Assembly: GCA_044224315.1 (NCBI GenBank) | Contig: JBGAKR010000003.1 | Span: 310,001-374,000, forward strand | Source of the DNA: JAGXTF01 sp044224315 | GTDB taxonomy: Bacteria; Bacteroidota; Bacteroidia; NS11-12g; UBA955 | DNA: 64,000 bases | Direction: 5' to 3' | Shown: piece after piece, positions 27,549 through 35,951 of the stretch | Numbering within the stretch: position 1 is the stretch's first letter | Layout of the letters: the number at the start of each line of letters is the position of its first letter | The notes under the pieces: model-generated | Seen by the model: the letters and a program-made list of their open reading frames with translations, nothing else | Told to the model about the DNA's origin: nothing | Databases searched by the model: none | Program-made: the position numbers and the translations under genes

Positions 27549-28439
27549 TCAGTCCTCGCCAGGGGCAAAAAAATCTTTCACTTTATGGGCATTGATATTG
27601 AGGATAACCCCCAAAATTACCATTCCCATGCCTATGTATTGCAAAAAGGTATACTTCTCGTCGAAAATAAAAAGACCCGCACTGGCACCCCACAAAATAC
27701 CTGCATAGCTCACTGCTGAAACCCGGCTGGCCAAATCTTCCTGGTAAGCGCGGGTCATAAAAAACTGCCCGATTTGCGTGCTTATACCGGTAATTACAAT
27801 CCACATCCATTGCCAACCCTGGGGCCAAATCCAGTCACCGGGTTTTACTAAAAAATATGACAAGGCTATGGGCACACTAATTAAGGGGAAATACAGAACC
27901 ACTACATTGGGGTCTTCTACCCCTTTCAGTTTTTTAATGGTATTGTAAGCCAGGGCTGAAAACAATGCTCCGCCCAAACCGGCAATTAGAGGCACCAATG
28001 GCACTTTAAAACCCGAACCATTTACGATGATTACGCCCAAAAAAGTAAATGCAAAAAACAGCCATTGTACTTTAATCACCTTCTCTCCTGCCATCCATAT
28101 AGCCAAAATGGTGGTAAGCACAGGTGCCAGGTAATGAACAATAATGGCATTGCCCAGGGGCATATGGTGCAGGGTATAGAAATAGCAAAGCAATCCAAAA
28201 GAGCCAAATAACCCGCGCTGGGCCAGCAGTGCCTTGTTTTTCCCCAATGGGCTGATACCCAATTTTAGCAGGGTTAGATAACCAATAAGAATTTGAACCA
28301 AAGACCGAAAGAAAACCATTTCGGGAGCCGAAAGTTCGGGTGTCATTTTCACTGAAATATTCATAATTCCGAATGAAAAGCTGGCTATCAGCATCATCCA
28401 AACCCCGCGAGAAAGCTTAATATGCAAGAATGGTTTCAA
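27549..28439 (-). CDS. DMT-superfamily EamA transporter
   Basis: Inner-membrane metabolite exporter or importer with ten predicted helices in two EamA halves (residues about 15-140 and 155-290). GLLCYFYTLHHMPLGNAIIVHYLAPVLT and ISTQIGQFFMTRAYQEDLASRVSAVSYAG are typical DMT segments. Substrate is unknown. The codon at 28439 is TTG; the first ATG in frame is 28397, which would remove 14 residues just before the first helix. A TATCTTCG at 28445-28452 could serve as -7 element 5 nt before the TTG. A terminator separates it from mdh upstream. Confidence 0.87.
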   Translation of the reverse strand: MKPFLHIKLSRGVWMMLIASFSFGIMNISVKMTPELSAPEMVFFRSLVQILIGYLTLLKLGISPLGKNKALLAQRGLFGSFGLLCYFYTLHHMPLGNAIIVHYLAPVLTTILAIWMAGEKVIKVQWLFFAFTFLGVIIVNGSGFKVPLVPLIAGLGGALFSALAYNTIKKLKGVEDPNVVVLYFPLISVPIALSYFLVKPGDWIWPQGWQWMWIVITGISTQIGQFFMTRAYQEDLASRVSAVSYAGILWGASAGLFIFDEKYTFLQYIGMGMVILGVILNINAHKVKDFFAPGED

Positions 28440-28503
28440 AACTGCGAAGATACAAGCAGAAACTGGATGGAGATTGTAAAAAAATGTTTTATAGGTTCAA
28501 AAA

Positions 28504-28536
28504 AAAAATGGAATGAGGCAAGCCCATTCCATTTTT
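28504..28536 (-). terminator. Rho-independent terminator after mdh
   Basis: AAAAATGGAATG-type stem: ATGGAATG at 28508-28515 pairs with CATTCCAT at 28525-28532, extended by A/T pairs, with a 9-nt loop. On the minus strand it is followed by eight T. It ends the mdh transcript before the EamA gene. Confidence 0.85.
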
Positions 28537-28555
28537 GATATTCGTATTAAAAATA

Positions 28556-29494
28556 TTAGTTAGATACTGAGCTCAGCACATTGTTCATGCTACGCACTGC
28601 ATCGGCCGATTTGGCAAACTCGGCTTTTTCTTCATCGCTTAAATCAAGGGAAACAATATTTTCCCAACCATTTTTACCAATAACTACGGGCACTCCGATG
28701 CAAATGTCTTTTTGATCATATTCGCCATCCAGGTATACACAGCAAGGGAAAAGTTTTTTCTGATCGGCAACAATGCTATGAACCAATGCTGCTACAGAAG
28801 CACCAGGGGCATACCAGGCACTGGTTCCTAACATACCTGTTAGGGTAGCACCTCCTACCATGGTATCGGCTTTTACTTTTTCTAGTACGTTGGTTGCCAG
28901 AAAATTGGAAACAGGAACACCATTATAAGAAGCCAGGCGGGTTAAAGGAATCATGGTAGTATCGCCATGACCACCAATTACCATTCCGCTAACATCGCTG
29001 GCAGGGCAATCCAGGGCCGCACTCAGGTAGTTTTTAAATCGGCTGCTATCCAGTATTCCACCCATACCGATAATCCTGTTTTTGGGAAGTCCGGTGGCTT
29101 TCAATGCCAGGTATGTCATGGTATCCATAGGATTAGAAACCACAATAATGATTGCATTGGGGCTATGTTTCAATACATTTTCACAAACGGTTTTTACGAT
29201 ACCAGCATTCACGCCAATCAATTCTTCCCGGGTCATACCTGGTTTGCGCGGAATACCGCTGGTAATTACCACCACATCGCTGTTTGCTGTTTTGCTGTAA
29301 TCATTGGTTGAGCCTGAAATGCGGGTATTAAAACCATTGGTGGTTTGTGTTTGCATTAAATCCAGGGCTTTACCTTCGGCAAAATTTTCTTTAATATCCA
29401 ACAGCACAACTTCGGCTGCAAAATCTTTCATAGCTATGTACTCAGCACAGCTTGCACCTACATTTCCGGCGCCTATTACACTTACTTTTGACAT
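28556..29494 (-). CDS. mdh: Malate dehydrogenase
   Basis: NAD-dependent oxidation of malate to oxaloacetate in the TCA cycle. The 312 residues show the Rossmann loop GAGNVG at 8-13, the acidic NAD-binding LLDIKE, the active-site loop GIPRKPGMTREEL with Arg83 and Arg89 (malate-type rather than lactate-type Gln), Asn in VSNPMD, and the catalytic His176 in GGHGDTTM. It belongs to the LDH-like MDH group usual in Bacteroidota. Alone in its transcript, with a 14-bp palindrome upstream and a strong terminator downstream. Confidence 0.96.
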   Translation of the reverse strand: MSKVSVIGAGNVGASCAEYIAMKDFAAEVVLLDIKENFAEGKALDLMQTQTTNGFNTRISGSTNDYSKTANSDVVVITSGIPRKPGMTREELIGVNAGIVKTVCENVLKHSPNAIIIVVSNPMDTMTYLALKATGLPKNRIIGMGGILDSSRFKNYLSAALDCPASDVSGMVIGGHGDTTMIPLTRLASYNGVPVSNFLATNVLEKVKADTMVGGATLTGMLGTSAWYAPGASVAALVHSIVADQKKLFPCCVYLDGEYDQKDICIGVPVVIGKNGWENIVSLDLSDEEKAEFAKSADAVRSMNNVLSSVSN

Positions 29495-29889
29495 GGTAGT
29501 TTGTTTGCTAACGTGCTGCGAAAATACAAATTTTAGCTAACATGTGTTAGTAAGCAGGAAAATAATCAGCAACTCCCGGTCCAGCATTATTTAAAATCCT
29601 ATACCCATTGCCAATCTATGCCAGTGTTAGGTTAAGATTAAGCCCATTTACTTTAGTTAAACTTTATGTGCATATCCAATTTAGATATAAATTTGCACTT
29701 AAAGCAGTTTGTGCAGCCTATTCTAGATCACTTCAGCTACTTAATTCCCTCCCGATCTGTGTTATTTTAAGATTAAATTAAGGTAAAGAGTCCCGAAATC
29801 AGAAATCCAAGTTAGTTACTTTTTCAGAAAAATCTTATTTCAAGTGACTTGCTTTTGCATGATATTTGCAAACCTGAAAACATCCACCA
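29495..29889. other. 395-bp intergenic region between divergent mdh and arginine decarboxylase genes
   Basis: No reading frame with coding character and no tRNA-like structure is visible. The mdh side holds the palindrome at 29537-29550. The other end holds GATATTTG at 29861-29868 with TTTC 19 nt upstream, a possible promoter for the decarboxylase with a leader of about 15 nt. The middle is AT-rich, with no strong hairpin that I can see. Confidence 0.5.
29537..29550. promoter_or_regulatory. Palindrome upstream of mdh
   Basis: CTAACA-TG-TGTTAG is a perfect inverted repeat with a 2-nt centre, 43 nt upstream of the mdh ATG and just upstream of a -7-like TATTTTCG on the minus strand. It could bind a dimeric regulator; no known operator is recognised. 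Confidence 0.35.
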
Positions 29890-31287
29890 ATGAAAAATAA
29901 GTATATCGACCTGATTAACCAGACCTTTTACTTCCCCCAGGAAGAGTTTAAGCTTGATGACAATCAGGAACTTGTATTCCACGACATTCCATTAATGGAA
30001 TTGGTAAGCCAGTATGGTACGCCGTTGAAATTTACCTATTTGCCAAAAATTTCTGAAAACATTCAAAAGGCACGTACATGGTTTAATGTGGCCATAGCCA
30101 AAGCAGATTATCAGGGTAAATACTACTATTGTTACTGCACCAAAAGCAATCACTTCCATTATGTAATAGAAGAAGTACTGAAGAACAATGTGCATATTGA
30201 AACTTCCAGTGCCTTTGATATTAATATACTTGAAATGCTGCACGAGCAAGGTTTTATTCAAAAAGACAAGTATGTAGTATGTAATGGGTTTAAGCGCGAT
30301 GTGTATTTAGACAATATAGCCAACCTCATAAACAATGGATGGGAAAATGTGATTTCGGTTATAGACAATGTGCAGGAACTGGATGCATTGCAAGAGAAGG
30401 TACAGGTACCGTTTACCTGCGGTATACGGATTGCCAGTGAGGAAGAACCCAAATTTGAGTTCTACACATCTCGCCTGGGTATTGGGTATAAAGATATTTT
30501 GCCATTTTACCGCGATCATTTAAAAAAGAATAAAAATGTACAGTTAAAAATGCTGCACTTTTTTATCAATACCGGTATTTATGATACTGCTTATTATTGG
30601 AATGAATTGCACAAATGTTTGAAGGTGTATTGCGAGTTAAAAAAAGAATGCCCCACCCTGGATACACTGAATATCGGCGGCGGTTTTCCAATTAAAAACA
30701 CGCTTAATTTCGATTACGATTATGAGTATATGGCCACCGAAATTGTATCGCAGATCAAGCAGGTATGCACCGAAAACGGCATACCTGAACCCGATATTTT
30801 TACCGAGTTTGGAAGCTTTACTGTAGGTGAAGCTGGGGGGGCAATATTCAGTGTACTGGATCAAAAACCTCAGAACGATAAAGAAAAGTGGAATATGATC
30901 GACAGCAGTTTTATGACCACTTTGCCCGATGCCTGGGCCATTAATAAAAAGTTTATTATGCTACCTATAAATCGCTGGGATGAAGAATACGAACGCGTTT
31001 TATTGGGTGGAATTACCTGCGACAGCGATGATTACTACAATAGCGAACAGCATGTAAACGCCATTTATTTGCCCACTTTTGACAAGCAAGACCCGCTGTA
31101 TATCGGATTTTTTCACACAGGGGCCTACCAGGAAAGTATAGGAGGTTATGGCGGTATTCAGCACTGTTTAACTCCTGCACCCAAGCATGTAATCATAGAC
31201 CGCGATGAAAACGGTGAATACTTTTTCAGGCTTTTCAGCAAAGAGCAGAGCTATAAAAGTATGCTAAAAACTTTGGGGTACATGTAA
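29890..31287 (+). CDS. speA: Arginine decarboxylase, short Bacteroidetes type (fold-type III PLP enzyme)
   Basis: Converts arginine to agmatine, the first step toward putrescine and spermidine. The 465 residues follow the alanine racemase/ornithine decarboxylase fold: a TIM barrel with the probable PLP-binding Lys85 in YYCYCTKSNHFHYV, HIETSSAFDINIL, GIRIASEEEPKFEFYTSRLGIGY, the phosphate-binding NIGGGFPIK, and a beta domain with the catalytic Cys in GGITCDSDDYY. It lacks the long N- and C-terminal parts of the 630-residue E. coli SpeA. In this phylum this short form is routinely annotated as biosynthetic arginine decarboxylase; activity on arginine is by family, not proven here. Confidence 0.85.
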   Translation: MKNKYIDLINQTFYFPQEEFKLDDNQELVFHDIPLMELVSQYGTPLKFTYLPKISENIQKARTWFNVAIAKADYQGKYYYCYCTKSNHFHYVIEEVLKNNVHIETSSAFDINILEMLHEQGFIQKDKYVVCNGFKRDVYLDNIANLINNGWENVISVIDNVQELDALQEKVQVPFTCGIRIASEEEPKFEFYTSRLGIGYKDILPFYRDHLKKNKNVQLKMLHFFINTGIYDTAYYWNELHKCLKVYCELKKECPTLDTLNIGGGFPIKNTLNFDYDYEYMATEIVSQIKQVCTENGIPEPDIFTEFGSFTVGEAGGAIFSVLDQKPQNDKEKWNMIDSSFMTTLPDAWAINKKFIMLPINRWDEEYERVLLGGITCDSDDYYNSEQHVNAIYLPTFDKQDPLYIGFFHTGAYQESIGGYGGIQHCLTPAPKHVIIDRDENGEYFFRLFSKEQSYKSMLKTLGYM

Positions 31288-31327
31288 ACAATTTACTGTC
31301 ATTTTTTGGTAATAATACCGTTCTTGC

Positions 31328-31368
31328 ACAACTGTAAATCCTTTTCTGAGAAGGGTTTCAAGAGTTGT
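31328..31368 (+). terminator. Possible terminator after speA
   Basis: ACAACT at 31328-31333 pairs with AGTTGT at 31363-31368, and inside it AAATCCTT at 31336-31343 pairs with AAGGGTTT at 31351-31358 (one G-U). A T-rich stretch follows. The structure is less compact than the other terminators here. Confidence 0.4.
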
Positions 31369-31435
31369 ATTGTCTGATTTTTGTTTTTTACTTCATTCTA
31401 AATGAAATTTATGGCTAAATTGCGATAAATCATTT

Positions 31436-34400
31436 ATGCGCGAAAAAACCAACCAACCTATTCTCAAACTTGTTTTATTTAGTAGCCTTTTAACCTTAGG
31501 CATGTACAGTGCCAGGGCGCAAATGGCGGGCTCTTACACTATTGACAGTACAGTTGCTGCCAGCAGTACCAATTTTAAAAACTGGTATTCGTTTTGGAGG
31601 TCCCTGCAAGGATTGTCGCGAACGGACGGTGGCAGCACCCTTGCCGGAGGAATCAGTGCAACAGTGAATGTTACTGTAAAATCAGATCTTACCGATACCA
31701 GTAAGGTAAAATTTGATGCCATATCTGGCACATCTTCAACCAAAGTAATAAACATTGATGGCAATAATAAAACCATAACTTATTCAGGTTCTGGCGAAGT
31801 TATTTCGTTTTCGGGCGGAGATTACATTTCTATTAAAAACCTTACTATACGCCACACCGGAACCTTGGCATCAGCAGCCATTTGTGTTCGATTATTCAAT
31901 GGCAGTGACAACAACAGTATTACCAATTGTACCCTTGAATTTACAAAAATTTCAACGGGTGCAACGAATGGTTCGGCCTATGTAGCATTTTGTTCCTCGG
32001 CAAGTAATTTAAATACCGTAGTAAATACATTAACAGGTAGCAATAACACCATCAAATCAAACCTATGCCGCACCACCAATACAAACAGCCCTGGTCCTGC
32101 ATTTGGGTTTGTGATGAATGGTTCACTTAATACGTATAAAAGTACTGCGCAAAACAATACATTCGACAGTAACACCATTCAAAATTTCTATTTTACCGCA
32201 GTGCAGGCATTGTATGGCAATGGCAATCAATTTAGCCGAAATAACATATCACGCAGCAATTCTGGCCTTAATAATTGTTACTCCAGCCTATATATTTTTA
32301 ATCTGCGAAATTCATTTAGCAGCGGCAGAGAATTTAAATTAAATAACAATAATATCCATGATTTGCCATATGTAGGTGCCAGTCCCAGTAATGGTGTAAG
32401 CAATTTTTTTGGTATTTATGCTTTGGATAATATAGGCAATTCGAGCTACGGATTTGTTATTAGTGGAAATACTTTTAAAAACATTTCTGCGGCCGATAAC
32501 CACATGCTGGCCTACATCCGCAATACCGAATTTGGAAAAATTACACAAAATGTTGTAGATAAATTGCAAGGTTATAACACTACTTCCTACAGCACTATTT
32601 GGGATATCGTTACCGGTGATGAGCTCGATTTCTCGGGCAACAGCGTGATAAATTGTGCATTAATTGGAAAATCCAATCAAATTTTATATTGTGATAGTTT
32701 TACAGCTTCGGTAAACGAGTATTGTACTATTACCGACAATTTATTTCAAAAAAACAGCTTCTTTTATGAGTGTTATATGATGTACCCGATGAACGGGAAC
32801 TGGAAAATTATGCGCAACCGGTTGTTAAATAATAAAATAAACGGAAACAACGGAGGTTATCTCGTATGTTTGGCGCCGCTTGAAAATGAAAAAGTACAAA
32901 TTTTAAACAATTTGATTGCAAATAATGAGGGTGAAGAAGGTGTAGTAGGTATTTATGCCGTTTCATATAATTCATCAGCCACCAATTTTTCATTGCATCA
33001 AAATACAATCTACCTCGATGGCAGCAACATCAGCAGCGGATCCTACGATATAGTTGGGATGTATCTGGCACCATTTTTCTTTAATAATATCCGGGTTAGC
33101 GGCAATATTCTGCAATTAATGGAAGCCAATACCTCGCTTGTAACACTGGTGGATGTGAATAATGCAGCCGATGTAAAACTGTATGATTATAACACCTATT
33201 TCATACGCAACATAAGCTCTGAAACCTGGCAGGTACCCGGCGGCACACAGGTATCTGATTTTGCAAACTGGATGGGATTGGGTTTTGCGGGCAGTGGTGA
33301 AAACTTTTTAAATCCAAAATTCACGGATCCTGCCAATAATATTTTTAAATCAACACGCTGGCTGCTTCAAAACAACGTAGCAACCGAAGCAGTGAATCCC
33401 AAAGACTTTGATTTAGCAACACGCAACCCTGTGCGCAGCGACCGCGGGGTGTATGAAACTGTGGCGGATATAAAAGCAGTAAGCAGCAATTTTTCAATTC
33501 CCTCCACCATTTGCTCAGGCCCAGGTAATGTGAGCAAAAAAATGAGTTTAAAAGTGCAAAATATGTTCTCTGATACTGTGTATGATTTTAACGTATCATA
33601 CGCAATAAACGGCGGGCCTAAAGTAACTCAGAAGGTAACCAAAAAAATTGCACCTAATGATACATTTACCGTCAATTTTGTTTCTCCATTTGCCATTAAT
33701 GCATGGGGCAAAGCGCGTATTGCCGTATTTGTAGATGTGCCCGATGATAAAACCAGCAACGATTCTATCATTTTTACCACCACAGTAAACCCAGCACCAG
33801 GTGGGCGCAAATGGTCGGCATCTTCTAAGCCTACAAAAGCTATTTATAAAGGAACGAATCCATATGCCATTACTTATCCGGGGCAACCTTTATATTTTAA
33901 TATTACTCCACCCAGAAATAAAGTTAATTCGGATTACAACACAAAGTGGTCATCAAGTGTTTATGCAGTAACTCAGGGTGGCGTTACATTGAATAGTTCC
34001 GCCACAACCAATACATTTCCTGCCGGAGGTTCAGATCAAGAGGTTAGTTTAAAAGTAACAGACAAATCACTGGAAGATACTTTAGTTAAAGTATGTGTTA
34101 TTACCCGGGACCATACCAACGGCTGTGACACAACCGAATGCCATAATATGTTAATTGCCCCTATTACGGATGTAGACTTTAGCTATCCCACACAGGTTTG
34201 TGGAAATGATACTGCTAAATTTTTTAATAAAAGCTCGATAAAAAGCGGTGGAATGCGGTTTCATTGGGATTTTGGAACTGGAAAAGCCAAAGACACCAGC
34301 AATGATTCTGACCCTGTATTCCTATATACCGCACCCGGCACATACAAAGTAAAATTGATAGCCTATACCCAACCCTACGGATTTATGAGCTATGATAGCG

Positions 34401-35938
34401 GCTACGTGACAGTAGGACCCAAACCAACGGCCAAATTTACCCGCACCAATGCCTGTGAAGGTATTCCTATTGCATTTACCAATCAAACTTCACCCTCAAA
34501 CAGTACTTATGATTGGGATTTTGGGGATGGAAGTACCCATTCAACCGCAACAAATCCTTCATATAAATATGCCGCAGCCGGACAATATACCGTAAAACTA
34601 AAAGCCAAATTGGGTGGTTGTGTTGATTCTACTTCGCTAAAAGTATTGCAATATGCTAGGCCCAGAGCCGGGTTTACAAAAGCCTCCGGCACCTGCGATA
34701 ATGAGTTGGTACAATTTAATAACACTACCACCTATTCTGGTGTTTACAGCAGTTATTGGTATTTTCCCGGTAGCAGCACCCCAAATACGGCCAATGATGC
34801 CAGCTTTAAGTTCACAGCTGGAGGCAGTAAAACTGTGAAACTGGTTGTGAAATCAGACTTTGGTTGCATCGACAGTATTACCCAGGTAATAAGCTTAAAA
34901 GATGCGCCTAAACCCTCCTACACACAAAGTGAAGGCTGCACAGGCCGGCCCACCGTATTTACAAATACAACTCCAGCGGTCAATTTAGCCACCGCCAATT
35001 ATAGTTGGGAATTTAGCGATGGTACAAAAGCTACCTCTAAAAATGTAAATAAAACATGGTCTTCTACGGGTCCTAAAACCATTAAAATGAAAGTTACCCT
35101 CGATAATGGTTGCAAAGATTCAATATCCACCAACTTAATTGTGCGCAACCAGGCCAAGGCTGATTTTACATCCAACTCACCCGTATGCTACGGCTCTGCA
35201 GTCAACTTCACCAATACAAGCACATGGCCTGCCGGAAACATCAGCTATAGCTGGAATTTTGCAGATGGAAACACCACCACCGCCGGAAGTCCATCGCATG
35301 TATATAAAACCAATAAAAGTACCTCTTACATGGTTCAATTAATTGCCAAAATCGATACTTCCTGTGCCGATACTATGATTAAAAAAATAACTATTAACGA
35401 AATGCCCAAAACCTGCAATTTTGTTGCCGAAACCGATTATGCATTTGGGTTCCATGGCATTAGCGTTAGTCCGTTGGATAGTTCGGGTGCAAAAGCTACA
35501 CAGGCGGGTATTACCTACTATTACAGTATTCCGGCAATGGGTATCAGCAATTCAACCAGCACGCAATATAATCTGCCATCAGATGGTAACTATAATATAA
35601 CCCAATGCGCTGTAACCAGCAGCTCGCCTGCTTGTACCTGTTGCACTACCCTGAAATTTGTAATGGACCGGGCCAATTTAAACAAACAGCAAAGACAGCA
35701 TATTTCGGTTTATCCCAATCCAAATAATGGACAATTTACCATAGCCGCAGGTGCCGAATTTGGTTCGAGTATTAAGGTTGAAATACGCACCGTTACAGGT
35801 GCATTGGCAAAATCATTTGTATATACAAACAATGGAAATTACTCATTCCAGGCCATCGATTTAGCGGATGGGGTGTATATACTGAATTTCACATCGGGCC
35901 AAAATAATTATACAACCCGGATGGAAATCCGCCATTAA
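31436..35938 (+). CDS. Giant secreted surface protein: beta-helix, PKD repeats, T9SS sorting domain
   Basis: A 1500-residue exported protein. After the signal peptide (to about YSARAQ) come residues 30-600 with right-handed beta-helix character: many NNTIxxN and ISGNTFKN turns as in pectate-lyase or NosD-like repeats. A linker beta region reaches about residue 900. Then five PKD-type domains (about 913-1330) each show a WDFGDGS-like strand and a paired Cys (for example YDWDFGDGSTHS, YSWEFSDGTK, YSWNFADGNT). The last 80 residues begin SVYPNPNNGQF and end MEIRH, a type A sorting domain. It is probably a surface adhesin or polysaccharide-binding protein; no catalytic residues are identified. Confidence 0.85.
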   Translation: MREKTNQPILKLVLFSSLLTLGMYSARAQMAGSYTIDSTVAASSTNFKNWYSFWRSLQGLSRTDGGSTLAGGISATVNVTVKSDLTDTSKVKFDAISGTSSTKVINIDGNNKTITYSGSGEVISFSGGDYISIKNLTIRHTGTLASAAICVRLFNGSDNNSITNCTLEFTKISTGATNGSAYVAFCSSASNLNTVVNTLTGSNNTIKSNLCRTTNTNSPGPAFGFVMNGSLNTYKSTAQNNTFDSNTIQNFYFTAVQALYGNGNQFSRNNISRSNSGLNNCYSSLYIFNLRNSFSSGREFKLNNNNIHDLPYVGASPSNGVSNFFGIYALDNIGNSSYGFVISGNTFKNISAADNHMLAYIRNTEFGKITQNVVDKLQGYNTTSYSTIWDIVTGDELDFSGNSVINCALIGKSNQILYCDSFTASVNEYCTITDNLFQKNSFFYECYMMYPMNGNWKIMRNRLLNNKINGNNGGYLVCLAPLENEKVQILNNLIANNEGEEGVVGIYAVSYNSSATNFSLHQNTIYLDGSNISSGSYDIVGMYLAPFFFNNIRVSGNILQLMEANTSLVTLVDVNNAADVKLYDYNTYFIRNISSETWQVPGGTQVSDFANWMGLGFAGSGENFLNPKFTDPANNIFKSTRWLLQNNVATEAVNPKDFDLATRNPVRSDRGVYETVADIKAVSSNFSIPSTICSGPGNVSKKMSLKVQNMFSDTVYDFNVSYAINGGPKVTQKVTKKIAPNDTFTVNFVSPFAINAWGKARIAVFVDVPDDKTSNDSIIFTTTVNPAPGGRKWSASSKPTKAIYKGTNPYAITYPGQPLYFNITPPRNKVNSDYNTKWSSSVYAVTQGGVTLNSSATTNTFPAGGSDQEVSLKVTDKSLEDTLVKVCVITRDHTNGCDTTECHNMLIAPITDVDFSYPTQVCGNDTAKFFNKSSIKSGGMRFHWDFGTGKAKDTSNDSDPVFLYTAPGTYKVKLIAYTQPYGFMSYDSGYVTVGPKPTAKFTRTNACEGIPIAFTNQTSPSNSTYDWDFGDGSTHSTATNPSYKYAAAGQYTVKLKAKLGGCVDSTSLKVLQYARPRAGFTKASGTCDNELVQFNNTTTYSGVYSSYWYFPGSSTPNTANDASFKFTAGGSKTVKLVVKSDFGCIDSITQVISLKDAPKPSYTQSEGCTGRPTVFTNTTPAVNLATANYSWEFSDGTKATSKNVNKTWSSTGPKTIKMKVTLDNGCKDSISTNLIVRNQAKADFTSNSPVCYGSAVNFTNTSTWPAGNISYSWNFADGNTTTAGSPSHVYKTNKSTSYMVQLIAKIDTSCADTMIKKITINEMPKTCNFVAETDYAFGFHGISVSPLDSSGAKATQAGITYYYSIPAMGISNSTSTQYNLPSDGNYNITQCAVTSSSPACTCCTTLKFVMDRANLNKQQRQHISVYPNPNNGQFTIAAGAEFGSSIKVEIRTVTGALAKSFVYTNNGNYSFQAIDLADGVYILNFTSGQNNYTTRMEIRH

Positions 35939-35951
35939 TAGAATTTAATAA

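Noticed and set aside
29495..29889. tRNA or small RNA in the mdh-speA gap
   Set aside because: No T-loop, CCA end or cloverleaf pairing was found, and no strong hairpin with a T-run.
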